A DNA stretch of 64,000 nt from an uncultured Verrucomicrobia subdivision 3 bacterium. GTDB taxonomy: Bacteria; Verrucomicrobiota; Verrucomicrobiia; Limisphaerales; UBA11358. The translations under genes and the position numbers were made by a program. Where the stretch lies: NCBI GenBank assembly GCA_903944085.1, contig CAJAQO010000187.1:1-64000 (forward strand), written 5' to 3'. Numbering within the stretch: the stretch's first letter is position 1; each line of letters begins with the position of its first letter. Shown one piece after another: positions 1 to 8,733 of this stretch. Below the pieces are notes generated by a model, which was not told where the DNA came from, searched no databases, and saw only the letters and a program-made list of their open reading frames with translations.

Positions 1-115
1 CTCAATGCGCGTCTGCATTTCTGGCGCGGTGCGCGTGTAACTTGAGGCGATGATAATTCGGGCTCTTCACCCATTCCGCACAACATTGCCGAGACTCATC
101 AATCCCTTTGTTTAG
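1..115. other. window edge, no firm gene
   Basis: No feature can be assigned firmly. On the minus strand a frame is open from an ATG at 86 (or 74) to the window edge, but it is under 30 codons, matches no family I recognise and could be chance. Confidence 0.3.
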
Positions 116-199
116 TGGTGCGCGCGAGAGGACTTGAACCTCCAATCCTTGCGGAACCAGATCCTAAGTCTGGCGTGTCTGCCATTCCACCACGCGCGC
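116..199 (-). tRNA. tRNA-Leu (anticodon UAG)
   Basis: Read on the minus strand, this folds as a class II tRNA. It has a 7-bp acceptor stem GCGCGCG/CGCGCGC, discriminator A and an encoded CCA end at 116-118. The anticodon stem CCAGA/TCTGG holds loop CTTAGGA, giving anticodon UAG, and a long variable arm and a T-arm with TTCAAGT follow. The long variable arm and the anticodon both indicate leucine. An IS remnant lies just upstream of the gene, a common neighbourhood for tRNAs. Confidence 0.95.
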
Positions 200-369
200 A
201 ACCTTTTATTTACAAGCATTTGATAAGAGTTTTGGCCGCTCTTGTTGAGATTGCCACAGTATATGCGACTGTGTTCCCTTGTGAAACGGAACGCGTCGCC
301 AGGCAATAACAGCATTCCATCCAGCTCATCACGTCAATATAGATACACCAAGGTGCTCGATAGCCGCAA

Positions 370-1130
370 GCATCCGATTCGCGGTTTAGCCCGATCTTTT
401 CACACTGACGTGCGGAATGATTTTGCGGCCAAATTGGCGTGAGTTTTGGGCGGGCAAGTGACGAAGGGGCGGATTTTTCCAGTCCTAGACAGAATGCCCT
501 CAACCCCCGTTGTTGTTCGCGTGCCGGGGCAGCACTCACCGCGCTTCAACCACGACCCAAAGCTTGGGCGACCTGCCCGCAGAGCCGCTGATCGGGATAG
601 CTGCTGTCAAGCAACATTTGGCTGCGGCGTGTATTGCGCAACCCGGCCGCGCCGATCTTCAGGCGTTTCAATCTGATGGTCCCGGCCTGTAGTCCGTCCC
701 CGCCAGTCCGAGGGCGCGCAATCGTTCAAACAGCACCTAAGCCAAGCTGCGAAAGCAACCGACGAAATTGGCTGACCCGCCAGCCATGGCAACTGGTCCG
801 GTCGGCAAACAACCCCAAGTGCTGTTCTTGGATCCGGTTTTCCATTTCCCCCGCGCACAACCGACTTCGCCGTAGCGTTTCTGCGCGTCGCCCGCAAGGT
901 TGGGGACCAGAAAACGCGGATGGCTGCCCTTGGCCGTGGGTTCGGCTTTCACCAGCACCCGCCGTGCCTAGTCCCAAGTGGCCGCGCGATCCGCGCGGGG
1001 ATCCAGTTTTGGCGCACCAGCGGCAGCCCGCCATCGCTGGTCACCTACCCACCAGCAAAACTCGCGGCCACCGGGCGCTTCTTGACGGCGGAAAAGCAGC
1101 AGCGTTCAGGGTTGCAGACGGTAGCCTTCG
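370..1130 (-). mobile_element. decayed IS1380-family element (transposase remnant)
   Basis: Read on the minus strand, pieces of an IS1380-type DDE transposase occur in order but in different frames. An N-terminal piece around 1110-1030 reads KKRPVAASFAGG, stop, VTSDGGLPLVRQ. A core piece around 965-900 reads VLVKAEPTAKGSHPRFLVP. The hallmark MENRIQEQHLGLFADRTS lies around 850-800. A C-terminal piece around 690-630 reads TIRLKRLKIGAAGLRN, with a stop at 546-548. The family transposase is about 450 residues; here the N-terminal piece is joined almost directly to the core, so a large internal part is deleted, and there are at least two frameshifts plus stops. The right end near 370-440 resembles the non-coding end of such elements, but exact terminal repeats were not found. 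The remnant cannot be active. 200-369 and 1131-1213 show nothing else I can support. Confidence 0.72.
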
Positions 1131-1213
1131 TCGCGGTGGGCGGTGTCTGCATTCCACCCACATAGACATTGGGCCGAATTCATCGTTGCAGTTTTTGCCG
1201 TGAATTCTTCGAG

Positions 1214-3499
1214 CTAAATTCCTGGCGGGCGATCCGCCGGCGCGGAACCGAAAGCTTTGTTCGGCGTCGGGCCCATCGTCAGCACGAGCTTGCCGCCGGT
1301 GGTGATTTCAGCGTTCGAAATCCAGCTTCGCGTGATCGGTTGGCCGTTGAGCGTGGCGGACTGGATGTAGGGATTTTGGGCGGAATTATTTTTTGCGACG
1401 ACGGTGAACTCACGGCCTTTGGCAAATTTGGAATTGAGTTTCAAGGTCACCTTGTCAAACAGCGGGCTGCCCAAAATATAATTTCCGCTCACCGGGTCCA
1501 CCGGATAAAAACCCATCGCCGTGAACACAAACCACGCAGACATCTGCCCGCAGTCGTCGTTGCCGCAGATGCCGCCGGGCGCGTTGGTGTAAAGCACCGA
1601 GCAAATCTGGCGAACGCGCGTCTGCGTTTTCCACGGCTGGCCGGCATAATTATAAAGATAAGCCACGTGGTGATCGGGTTCGTTGCCATGCGAATACATG
1701 CCGATGACGCCGGTGACATCGGGAATCGAGGCCAGATTCGGAATGGTTTGCGTGGTGTCGAACATTTCGTCGAGCCGGGCGGTGAATTTGTCGTCGCCGC
1801 CGAGCTTGGCGATCAGTGCTGGGACATTGTGCAGCACGAAAAAATTATACTGCCAGGCGTTGGCCTCGGTGTATTCGTTGAAATTGATGCTGTTGATTTC
1901 TTTTTCACCAAACGGCTTCACCCAACTGCCATCGGCGATTTTGCCGCGCATGAAACCGGTGGCTGGATCAAAAACATTTTCCCAATTCTGCGAGCGCTTG
2001 GCATATTTTTCAGCAACGTCATTCTTGCCCAGCGCCTTGGCGAGCCGCGCGATGCACGAATCGTCATAGGCATATTCCAAAACTTTGGAAACGCTCTGCC
2101 GGCCATCGGCGGTGGGAATGAAACCTTGGTCGCGATAAGCATCGAGCTGCTCGCGGTTTTTATCCGTGGACGCGACCATGTCGTTGAATGCCTCGTCAGC
2201 GTCGTAATTGCGAAAACCTTTCAGGTAAGCATCGGCGATCACGGGAATGGCGTGGTTGCCGATCATGCACCACGTTTCTTTGCCGCCTTCGGGCCAGACG
2301 GGCAGCGTGTTCTGGCCGAAAATTTTGTAATGCGCCAGCATGGTGTTGACGAAGTCATTTACCCGCGCGGGCTGGGTCAGCGTGAGCAAAGGATTTTCCG
2401 CGCGGAACGTGTCCCACAAAGACAGCTCGGTGTAATAATCATAGCCTTTGGCTTGGTGAACATTTCCATCCGGCCCGCGAAACTGTCCGTCCACATCGCT
2501 CAACAATGTTGGGGCAACCATGGTGTGATACAGCGAGGTGTAAAACGTCTGCTTGAGATTGTTGTCCGCCGACTCGACCTCGAAAACGCTCAACGCTTTT
2601 TCCCATTGTTTGCTGGCGGCTTTGGCGACGGCATCAAAATTCCAGTTGGAAATTTCCGTGTGCAGATTGTTGCGCGCGCCTTCGACGCTGACGGTGGACA
2701 AGCCGACGCGAACTAAAATCTGTTCGCCGGCCTTGGTCTTGAAATCAAAGTGGCCTTTGGTTTCCTTGCCGGTGGTTTTTTTACCGGCGACATCTTTGTC
2801 GCCTTGCGCCACGCCGGATGAATCGAATGACCGCGAAAATTCCATGACAAAATAATACACCTTGCCGCCGCCCCAACCGTCGCTCTGGCGATAACCGCTG
2901 GCGGTATGATCGTCTTCAATCGCAAGTTGCGCCTCGGTCACTTTGTTGCCGATGCCGTGCTGCAAATCCACCACGATGTGGCCGGCATCCGCAGCCGGAA
3001 AAGTATAACGGTGAAAACCGGCGCGCGCAGTGGCAGTCAATTCGACCTTCACATTGTAATCCGGCAGCAGCACGCAATAATAGCCAGGGCGGGAAATTTC
3101 ATCCGCGTGCGAAAACCGGGCGCGATAGCCTTCACCGACATTGGCGCCGGGAACCAATTTCAACTCGCCGACCGTCGGCATCAGCAAAATATTTCCCAAA
3201 TCCGGGCAGCCGGTGCCAGTCAAATGATTGTGCGAAAAACCCAGAATGCTGCTGTCGGAATAATGATAGCCGGATGAGCCGTCCCAAGTGTTGTCGCGCG
3301 TGTCGGGCGAAAGTTGCACCATGCCGAACGGCACCGTGGCCCCGGGATAAACGTGGCCGTGTTCCGCCGTGCCGATCATGGGATTTACCTCATCCACCAC
3401 CGGCTTGCTGAAACCGGTTGCCGCTGCCAGCAGCAGCGTCAGGCTGAAAATATTTTTTCCGGGGCGCGTCAGAAATGCAGACAAGAATTTGTGTTTCAT
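1214..3499 (-). CDS. GH92 family alpha-1,2-mannosidase, secreted
   Basis: Calcium-dependent exo-alpha-mannosidase of glycoside hydrolase family 92, probably trimming mannose from glycans in the periplasm or outside the cell. The ATG at 3499 is chosen because it starts a signal peptide (basic start, hydrophobic residues about 17-30); the frame stays open upstream but that part is unlike the family. The family N-terminal signature NPMIGTAEHGHVYPGATVPFG is at about residues 39-59. EANAWQYN, which carries the general acid Glu in this family, is near residue 545, and GNDDCGQMSAW, with the conserved Asp pair, is near 646. The length of 761 residues is normal. It lies downstream of flgL on the same strand but is separated by 150 bases and unrelated in function. 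Confidence 0.93.
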   Translation of the reverse strand: MKHKFLSAFLTRPGKNIFSLTLLLAAATGFSKPVVDEVNPMIGTAEHGHVYPGATVPFGMVQLSPDTRDNTWDGSSGYHYSDSSILGFSHNHLTGTGCPDLGNILLMPTVGELKLVPGANVGEGYRARFSHADEISRPGYYCVLLPDYNVKVELTATARAGFHRYTFPAADAGHIVVDLQHGIGNKVTEAQLAIEDDHTASGYRQSDGWGGGKVYYFVMEFSRSFDSSGVAQGDKDVAGKKTTGKETKGHFDFKTKAGEQILVRVGLSTVSVEGARNNLHTEISNWNFDAVAKAASKQWEKALSVFEVESADNNLKQTFYTSLYHTMVAPTLLSDVDGQFRGPDGNVHQAKGYDYYTELSLWDTFRAENPLLTLTQPARVNDFVNTMLAHYKIFGQNTLPVWPEGGKETWCMIGNHAIPVIADAYLKGFRNYDADEAFNDMVASTDKNREQLDAYRDQGFIPTADGRQSVSKVLEYAYDDSCIARLAKALGKNDVAEKYAKRSQNWENVFDPATGFMRGKIADGSWVKPFGEKEINSINFNEYTEANAWQYNFFVLHNVPALIAKLGGDDKFTARLDEMFDTTQTIPNLASIPDVTGVIGMYSHGNEPDHHVAYLYNYAGQPWKTQTRVRQICSVLYTNAPGGICGNDDCGQMSAWFVFTAMGFYPVDPVSGNYILGSPLFDKVTLKLNSKFAKGREFTVVAKNNSAQNPYIQSATLNGQPITRSWISNAEITTGGKLVLTMGPTPNKAFGSAPADRPPGI

Positions 3500-3606
3500 G
3501 GTTGTGTGGAAAGAGTCTGCCGAAAATGGCGGGAAATTGCAATGTGGCCTTTTCTGGCTACAGGATGCCAGCGGCCTTGCCGGCGGTATTTTGCGCAAAC
3601 ACCAAT

Positions 3607-3621
3607 CCGGCCTTTGGCCGG
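3607..3621 (-). terminator. possible hairpin terminator after flgL
   Basis: CCGGCC-TTT-GGCCGG is a perfect 6-bp stem about 30 bases past the flgL stop on the minus strand. There is no strong T-run after it, so it may only be a weak or Rho-assisted end of the flagellar operon. Confidence 0.35.
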
Positions 3622-3651
3622 CAGCTTCAAAACGCAGCGGCGGGCATCCGG

Positions 3652-4596
3652 TCACTGGATGTAGTTCAAGATGGAAAGCTGGATGATTTTCGATCCGCTT
3701 TGCAGCGCGGCCTGATACGCCGTTTGCGCCTGGTTCAACTGCACCATCGTGGTCATCAGGTCGGCGCTCGACGCGTTGGAAATCATCGTGTCCAGCCCGG
3801 ACGACCGGTTGGTGGCAAACGTCGCGGCAGCGGTCAACTGGTTTTGCTGCACGCCATTGTTCGCGACCTGATACGCGAGGTTGTTTTCGTCCTTGCCCAG
3901 ATTGACGCTGTCGGTGTTGGTGATGGCGGTCTTGTTGCCGGCCTGCAGATCGTTCCGCAGCGAAATCAGGTGGTTCAAAAAATCCGCGCCCGACTGCTGG
4001 TCGGTGATCAGGCCGCGCACGCCGCCCGTGCCGGTATTGGCGCCGGGAATGTCCACGGAGGTCGTGAGATTCGTGCCGATCTCGGACTGGTTCACGCTGC
4101 TGTTGCCGTTGTAAGTCACGGCGGTCACATTGCCGTTGGCGTCCGTGGTAGCCGTGAACGGCGCGGAACCGGAGGCGGTGCCGCCAAATAGATACTGCCC
4201 GGTCGAGGGATCGGTTGTGTTCGCGGCGGTGACGACCTGCTTGATCAGCGTGTTGACCTCGTCGGCGTAATTATTCAAGTCCGAGGCCGAAGTCGTGGCC
4301 GTGGCGGCGCTCGTGGCGATTTCGCCCACGCGGGAGGAAACCGTTTGCAAGCTCTGCAACGCCGTGTAAATCGTGTCCGCCCGCGACTGCAAAGTCGTAA
4401 TGTTCGCGCTGTATTGCGTCTGCGTGGATTTGTCGGCGGCGTAATCCAGCGTGTTCTGCATCGCCACCGGATCGTCGGAGGCCGACTGCACCCGCAGGCC
4501 GGTGGAAACCTGGTTCTGCAACGTGTATTGCTTGCCGGCCAGTTGATTATACTGGTTCAGCATCGCGTCCGTGTAAGCGTTGGTAGCAATGCGCAT
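3652..4596 (-). CDS. flgL: flagellar hook-filament junction protein FlgL (HAP3)
   Basis: Structural protein joining the hook (through FlgK) to the flagellin filament. Both ends show the flagellin-like coiled-coil termini: residues 1-50 carry STGLRVQSASDDPVAMQ, and the C-terminus ends AQTAYQAALQSGSKIIQLS, a typical FlgL ending. The middle is Ser/Thr/Asn-rich. At 314 residues it is normal for FlgL and short for flagellin. It is the last gene of the flagellar run and follows flgK with a gap of 4 bases, so they are surely co-transcribed. No flagellin gene lies in the window. Confidence 0.93.
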   Translation of the reverse strand: MRIATNAYTDAMLNQYNQLAGKQYTLQNQVSTGLRVQSASDDPVAMQNTLDYAADKSTQTQYSANITTLQSRADTIYTALQSLQTVSSRVGEIATSAATATTSASDLNNYADEVNTLIKQVVTAANTTDPSTGQYLFGGTASGSAPFTATTDANGNVTAVTYNGNSSVNQSEIGTNLTTSVDIPGANTGTGGVRGLITDQQSGADFLNHLISLRNDLQAGNKTAITNTDSVNLGKDENNLAYQVANNGVQQNQLTAAATFATNRSSGLDTMISNASSADLMTTMVQLNQAQTAYQAALQSGSKIIQLSILNYIQ

Positions 4597-4600
4597 AAAA

Positions 4601-6025
4601 TCAAGAAGTCTTCATTGCGACCACAGTGCCCAGCATCGTGTTGAGCGTGGTCACCACCTGTGCGGAAGCCTGGTAGGCGCGCTGAAACGCCATCATGTTC
4701 GTCATTTCCTCGTCCACATTCACGCCGCTGATGGAACCGAGCTGGGTGGATAGCATGCTCGTCACCGCCGTCTGATTGGTGACCTGCGTGTTCGCGTCGC
4801 TCAACGCGGTGCCGAGGCCGGCCACCGTGGCGTCATACGAGCTGGAAAAAGTCTGGCCATTCAAGGCCGTCTGGGTGGCCGTGGACAATTGCGAAATGCC
4901 CAGCGCCAGCGATGTGTCGCCGCTCACGGTCGCGCTGCTGGAAATCTGAAGCAACGACGCGTTGTTCGTCAGCGCCGCGTTCACACCGATGGTGGCCGCG
5001 TCCGAGCCGGTGAAAAAAGTATTGCCCGTGCCGCCGGCCGAATTGTAGCCGCTGCCGTGAATCGTGTTGACCTGCGTGATCAGCGTGTTCGCCAGCGTGT
5101 TGACGCTGCCCTGCATCGTGGCCAGCTCACCGTCGCGCGCATCAATCGTGCCCTGCATCGAGCCGTTGGTGAGCGTCAGATTTGCGCCGCCCGATTTCGT
5201 CTGCACCAGCAACTGGCCGCCGCCGGCGTCGTAAGTCTGCAACGTGTCGAGCACGCTGCTGCCGGCCACCAGCGACTGGCCGCCGATGGTGACGTTGACC
5301 GCGCCATCCGTGCCGGTGCTGGTCGTGACGCTGGTGAGCTGCGACAAATTTTCCAAATCCTGCTCACGCTCGTCGCGCAGATCATTGGCGCTGCCGCCGC
5401 CGAATTCCGAACTGGAAATCTGCTTGTTCAAGTCCGCGATCTGGGAAAGCAACTGGTTTGCGGAATCCACGTCGCTGTTCAACGACGAATTCAGCGCCGT
5501 GCGCACGCTGCCGAACTGGCTGTTGATGTTATTGAACGTGGTGGCCAGCGACTGCGCCGCGCCGACCGCCGCCTGCTTGTTGCTGTCCGAGCCGGAGGAC
5601 GCCAGCGCGCTAAACGCAGAAAAGAAGTTGCTCAACTGCGTGGACAGGCCGGAACCGCTCGTGTCGGTCGGGGTCGCGCTCGTGCTGGTGGTCGCGCCCG
5701 AGCCGTTGAGAAATTCGCCGAGCGCGTTTTGCGCGCTTTGCAGCGCCGTCTGCTGCGCGTTCCAGTAACCGCTGGTGCTTCCTTGCGACTGGATTTGGCT
5801 GTTCAGCAGATTGCTGACGATCTGCTGGATGCTGGTCGCGTCCGCGCCGGTGCCTTCCGGCCCGATGCTCGTCGTCAGGTCAGGACTCGCGGAAATCTGC
5901 ACGCGCTGCCGCGAATAGCCCGTCGTATTGACGTTCGCGAGATTTTGTCCGGTCACTTCCACGCCGGTCATCTGCGTTTGCAGCGAGCGCGCGGCCAGAT
6001 TCAAGGTGCCAAATAGTCCGAGCAT
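4601..6025 (-). CDS. flgK: flagellar hook-associated protein FlgK (HAP1)
   Basis: First hook-filament junction protein. The ATG at 6025 is chosen because it gives the family start LGLFGTLNLAARSLQTQM, followed by the rod/hook N-motif GQNLANVNTTGYSRQRV; the open frame upstream runs through flgN and is not homologous. The C-terminus has GVNVDEEMTNMMAFQRAYQ, the conserved C-terminal motif of FlgK and other rod/hook proteins. The length of 474 residues is usual. It starts 12 bases after flgN, its likely export chaperone. Confidence 0.95.
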   Translation of the reverse strand: MLGLFGTLNLAARSLQTQMTGVEVTGQNLANVNTTGYSRQRVQISASPDLTTSIGPEGTGADATSIQQIVSNLLNSQIQSQGSTSGYWNAQQTALQSAQNALGEFLNGSGATTSTSATPTDTSGSGLSTQLSNFFSAFSALASSGSDSNKQAAVGAAQSLATTFNNINSQFGSVRTALNSSLNSDVDSANQLLSQIADLNKQISSSEFGGGSANDLRDEREQDLENLSQLTSVTTSTGTDGAVNVTIGGQSLVAGSSVLDTLQTYDAGGGQLLVQTKSGGANLTLTNGSMQGTIDARDGELATMQGSVNTLANTLITQVNTIHGSGYNSAGGTGNTFFTGSDAATIGVNAALTNNASLLQISSSATVSGDTSLALGISQLSTATQTALNGQTFSSSYDATVAGLGTALSDANTQVTNQTAVTSMLSTQLGSISGVNVDEEMTNMMAFQRAYQASAQVVTTLNTMLGTVVAMKTS

Positions 6026-6036
6026 AAAATCAATGT

Positions 6037-6534
6037 TCAGCCGACCGCCTGATACAGTGGGCGCGGTGCCACCGCCGCCACCGGAATGTGGCCGCTGCCG
6101 TCGTAAGTCGTGGGGCTGACGCCGGGAAAAATCGAGTTGATCAACTGCTGCATCAAATCCACGCAATGGCTCAACAGCAGATGGTTCTGCCGCGCGCGTT
6201 GCTGCACGCGGATCAACAGCTCGTTGTTTTCATGCACGAGCGCGTCCACCAGCGGGCGATAATCGGACGGCAGCAATGGAATCAGCATTGTGATGCCCGA
6301 AGTCTCCGGCAACGACAGTAGGCGCGCGAGATGGCGCTGGCGCTGCTCGCGTTCCTGGCGCGCGGCGGCGATGACGCCGGCCTGCGAATTGACGCAGTTC
6401 ACATTCTCCGGCAACTCGGCGACCTGCCGCTGCATGACCAGCCGCTGCTGCTGCTCCAGCAGCGCCAGCATCTCGCCGTATTGTTTCAGCTCCTCGCGGA
6501 GCGCTTCGATAAGGTTGGAAAGAAGTTCTTTCAT
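6037..6534 (-). CDS. flgN: FlgN-like flagellar export chaperone
   Basis: Probable cytoplasmic chaperone that holds FlgK and FlgL before export. The protein is 165 residues, mostly alpha-helical and rich in Leu, Glu, Gln and Arg, with a coiled-coil start LIEALREELKQYGEMLALLEQ. The call rests on size, this helical pattern and its position directly before flgK and flgL, because FlgN sequences are poorly conserved. Its start overlaps the flgJ stop by 4 bases (ATGA), indicating translational coupling. Confidence 0.75.
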   Translation of the reverse strand: MKELLSNLIEALREELKQYGEMLALLEQQQRLVMQRQVAELPENVNCVNSQAGVIAAARQEREQRQRHLARLLSLPETSGITMLIPLLPSDYRPLVDALVHENNELLIRVQQRARQNHLLLSHCVDLMQQLINSIFPGVSPTTYDGSGHIPVAAVAPRPLYQAVG

Positions 6535-6887
6535 GTATGGGAAATTTTGTGTGAGCCGCCGGCGGGGGCGGCGGGATGTGTCAATTGACGTTCAAAAGTT
6601 TTGGCCAGTCCAATGCCGCCGCCGCGCGACATGCTGTCCGCCATCTGGTTCGTGATGAAATCCTGGTAAATGCCCGCCGACGCCGAATTGTCGGTGAACT
6701 CCGACGTGACGACCGGCTTCTGCGATTCCGCCAAAAACTGCCGGATCAAAATCGCCTCAAACTGCCGGCTCGCCTCCGTGATTTTTTGATTCTCGGTCAG
6801 CGCCTTGCTGCCCGCCAGCGATTCCAGCGGCAGATGGCTGGCATCCACGGCGGTGTCCGTTTTAGGTTTGATGGCGGAGATTTGCAT
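6531..6887 (-). CDS. flgJ: FlgJ-type rod-binding protein (short form)
   Basis: Rod-capping protein needed for assembly of the flagellar rod. The 118 residues match only the N-terminal rod-binding half of enterobacterial FlgJ, with ASRQFEAILIRQFLAESQK around residues 40-58 and a C-terminal GGGIGLAKTFERQL. The muramidase domain is absent, as in many bacteria that make the wall-cutting enzyme separately. The start shares one base with the flgI stop (TGATG), and the stop overlaps the flgN start. Confidence 0.88.
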   Translation of the reverse strand: MQISAIKPKTDTAVDASHLPLESLAGSKALTENQKITEASRQFEAILIRQFLAESQKPVVTSEFTDNSASAGIYQDFITNQMADSMSRGGGIGLAKTFERQLTHPAAPAGGSHKISHT

Positions 6888-8113
6888 CAGCGGACGATCA
6901 GTTCAGCCTGCAGCGCGCCGGCCTGTTTCATGGCTTGGAAAATGGACATCATGTCGCGCGGCGTTGCGCCCAGCGCATTCAGCGCCGCCGCCACTTTTTC
7001 CACCGTCGGCAGTTCCTGCAACGGGATCAGCCCGGATTTGCTTTCCGTGACCGACGTGCTCGTGCGCTGTGTGGCCTGCGTGCTGCCGCCGCTGAAGGCG
7101 CCCGGCTGCGAAACGTCCTGCGAAGACGCGACGTTGATGGTGATGTTGCCGCTCGCCACCGCGCAGCTCGAAATGTGGATGGACGCCGTCGCCACAATCG
7201 TGCCCGTGCGCTCGTTGATGATGATGCGCGCCGGCGTGTCCGGCGTGACTTCGATCATGTTCAAACGCGAAATGAAATCCACCGGCGACGCCTCCGCCCC
7301 TTCCGGCATTTGCACCAGCACGGTCGAGGAATCCATCGCGTGCGCCGCATTGGTGAACACTTCGTTGATCGCCAGCGCCATCGCGGAAGCAGAATTAAAA
7401 CTGGGATCGCGCAGCAGCAACTCCACCGAATTGTCGCGGACAAATTGCGTGGGAATTTCCTTTTCCACCAGCGCGCCGTTGACGATCTGCGCCGTGGTCG
7501 GATGATTCTTGGTCACCGTTGCGCCGCCCGCACCGCCTTCGCCGGCGGCAAAACCGCCCAGCACCATCGGACCCTGCGCCACCGCATAAACTTTGCCATC
7601 CGCGCCCAGCAACGGCGTCTGGAGCAGCACGCCGCCGGCCAGCGATTTGGCGTCGCCCATCGAAGCCACCGTCACGTCAATCCGCGCCCCGTTTTTCAGG
7701 AACGGCGGAATGTCCGCTGTGACCATGACCACGGCCACATTCTTCGCCGACAGCGTCGAGGCTGGAATGTTGATGCCGTAGCGCACGAGCAAATTCGCCA
7801 CTGTCTGCTTGGTGTAAGCCTGGTCCTTGTCGCCGTCGCCCGCGAGCCCCGCCACCAAACCGTAGCCGACGAGCTGGTTATCGCGCGCGCCGGAAATCAT
7901 CACCAGATCGCGCAGCCGGACCCCGCCGGCAAAAACCGAAACCGGCAGCAAAAACAAAAATGAAATGGCAAACGCAAACGCCAGCGGGAAAAATTTTTTG
8001 CGCTGCGGGGCGCAATTTTTCTCAGCGGCAGCCAGGGCGGATGCCACCGGCAGCGCGCGGGCGTCGGTGGCGACGCGGCGGCGCGGACGAAGTTGGCGAG
8101 GCACGAGTGGCAT
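6887..8113 (-). CDS. flgI: flagellar P-ring protein FlgI
   Basis: Periplasmic P-ring subunit surrounding the rod in the peptidoglycan layer. The family start VRLRDLVMISGARDNQLVGYG follows a hydrophobic signal segment at about residues 42-62. NINVASSQDVSQPGAF lies in the C-terminal half and VAAALNALGATPRDMMSIFQ near the end, both typical. The total of 408 residues includes an unusually long, basic N-terminal tail of about 40 residues before the signal segment. The ATG at 8113 is only 3 bases past flgH, but the real start could lie further in. P- and L-rings imply a Gram-negative envelope. Confidence 0.94.
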   Translation of the reverse strand: MPLVPRQLRPRRRVATDARALPVASALAAAEKNCAPQRKKFFPLAFAFAISFLFLLPVSVFAGGVRLRDLVMISGARDNQLVGYGLVAGLAGDGDKDQAYTKQTVANLLVRYGINIPASTLSAKNVAVVMVTADIPPFLKNGARIDVTVASMGDAKSLAGGVLLQTPLLGADGKVYAVAQGPMVLGGFAAGEGGAGGATVTKNHPTTAQIVNGALVEKEIPTQFVRDNSVELLLRDPSFNSASAMALAINEVFTNAAHAMDSSTVLVQMPEGAEASPVDFISRLNMIEVTPDTPARIIINERTGTIVATASIHISSCAVASGNITINVASSQDVSQPGAFSGGSTQATQRTSTSVTESKSGLIPLQELPTVEKVAAALNALGATPRDMMSIFQAMKQAGALQAELIVR

Positions 8114-8115
8114 GA

Positions 8116-8733
8116 TCAGAACGGATTGACCTTGTCCAGAATGCGCGTGAACCAGCCCTTCTTCGTGGCGTCGGTCACACTGCCTTTGCCGGTGATCTGA
8201 ATCGTGGCGTCGGCGACATTGTAGCTCAACACCGTGTTCGCGGCGGTGACATCCTCGGCGCGCACGACGCCGTGCAGCACAATGGTCTGGCGTTCGCCGG
8301 CAAACGACGTTTCGCGTTTGCCCTCGATGACCAGATTGTGGTTCGGCAGCACGTCCATGACTTTTACCGCCACCTGCGCCACGATGGTTTCGGAATTGTT
8401 GATGGCCCCGCTGCCGTCATGCTTCAAGTCGGAATTGTAACTGACCGCCGGCATGGAGCCTTTGACGGCGCCCCAGCCGGGAAACAGAAACGACGTGATG
8501 GCGGCCGTCCAGCTCGAGTTTTTCTCGGTCTTCGTCTCGTTGTTTTTATTCGCGGAGGAAGTTTCCTGGACGATGATCGTCAGGATGTCGCCCACGCCGG
8601 TGGCGCGTTTGTCTGCAAACATTGGACGCGAAACGTCGTCGTGCCAGAGCGATTGCGCGCGGGCCGCCGTTTGGAAACACAGCGGCAGCGCGAACAGCGC
8701 GATCAGCACCGATTGGGGAAAATTCATTTTCAT
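8116..8733 (-). CDS. flgH: flagellar L-ring protein FlgH
   Basis: Outer-membrane L-ring subunit. The start at 8733 gives a clean signal peptide (MKMNFPQSVLIALFALPLC); a second ATG 6 bases on is also possible, and the open frame upstream is the flgA shadow. Family motifs are SLWHDDVSRPMFADKRA, VGDILTIIVQETSSANKN, and the C-terminal NLVIEGKRET with AANTVLSYNVADATI. No lipobox Cys is obvious at the usual place, unlike enterobacterial FlgH, a lipoprotein. It overlaps flgA by 4 bases. Confidence 0.93.
   Translation of the reverse strand: MKMNFPQSVLIALFALPLCFQTAARAQSLWHDDVSRPMFADKRATGVGDILTIIVQETSSANKNNETKTEKNSSWTAAITSFLFPGWGAVKGSMPAVSYNSDLKHDGSGAINNSETIVAQVAVKVMDVLPNHNLVIEGKRETSFAGERQTIVLHGVVRAEDVTAANTVLSYNVADATIQITGKGSVTDATKKGWFTRILDKVNPF

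Noticed and set aside
1-86. Partial gene starting at 86 on the minus strand
   Set aside because: Under 30 codons visible, no recognised motif, and other frames are equally plausible.
1169-2716. Plus-strand open frame of 515 codons opposite the GH92 gene
   Set aside because: Antisense shadow in GC-rich DNA; no family motif, while the other strand encodes a complete GH92 enzyme.
4889-6016. Plus-strand open frame opposite flgK
   Set aside because: Arg/Val/Ala-rich shadow without any recognisable motif.
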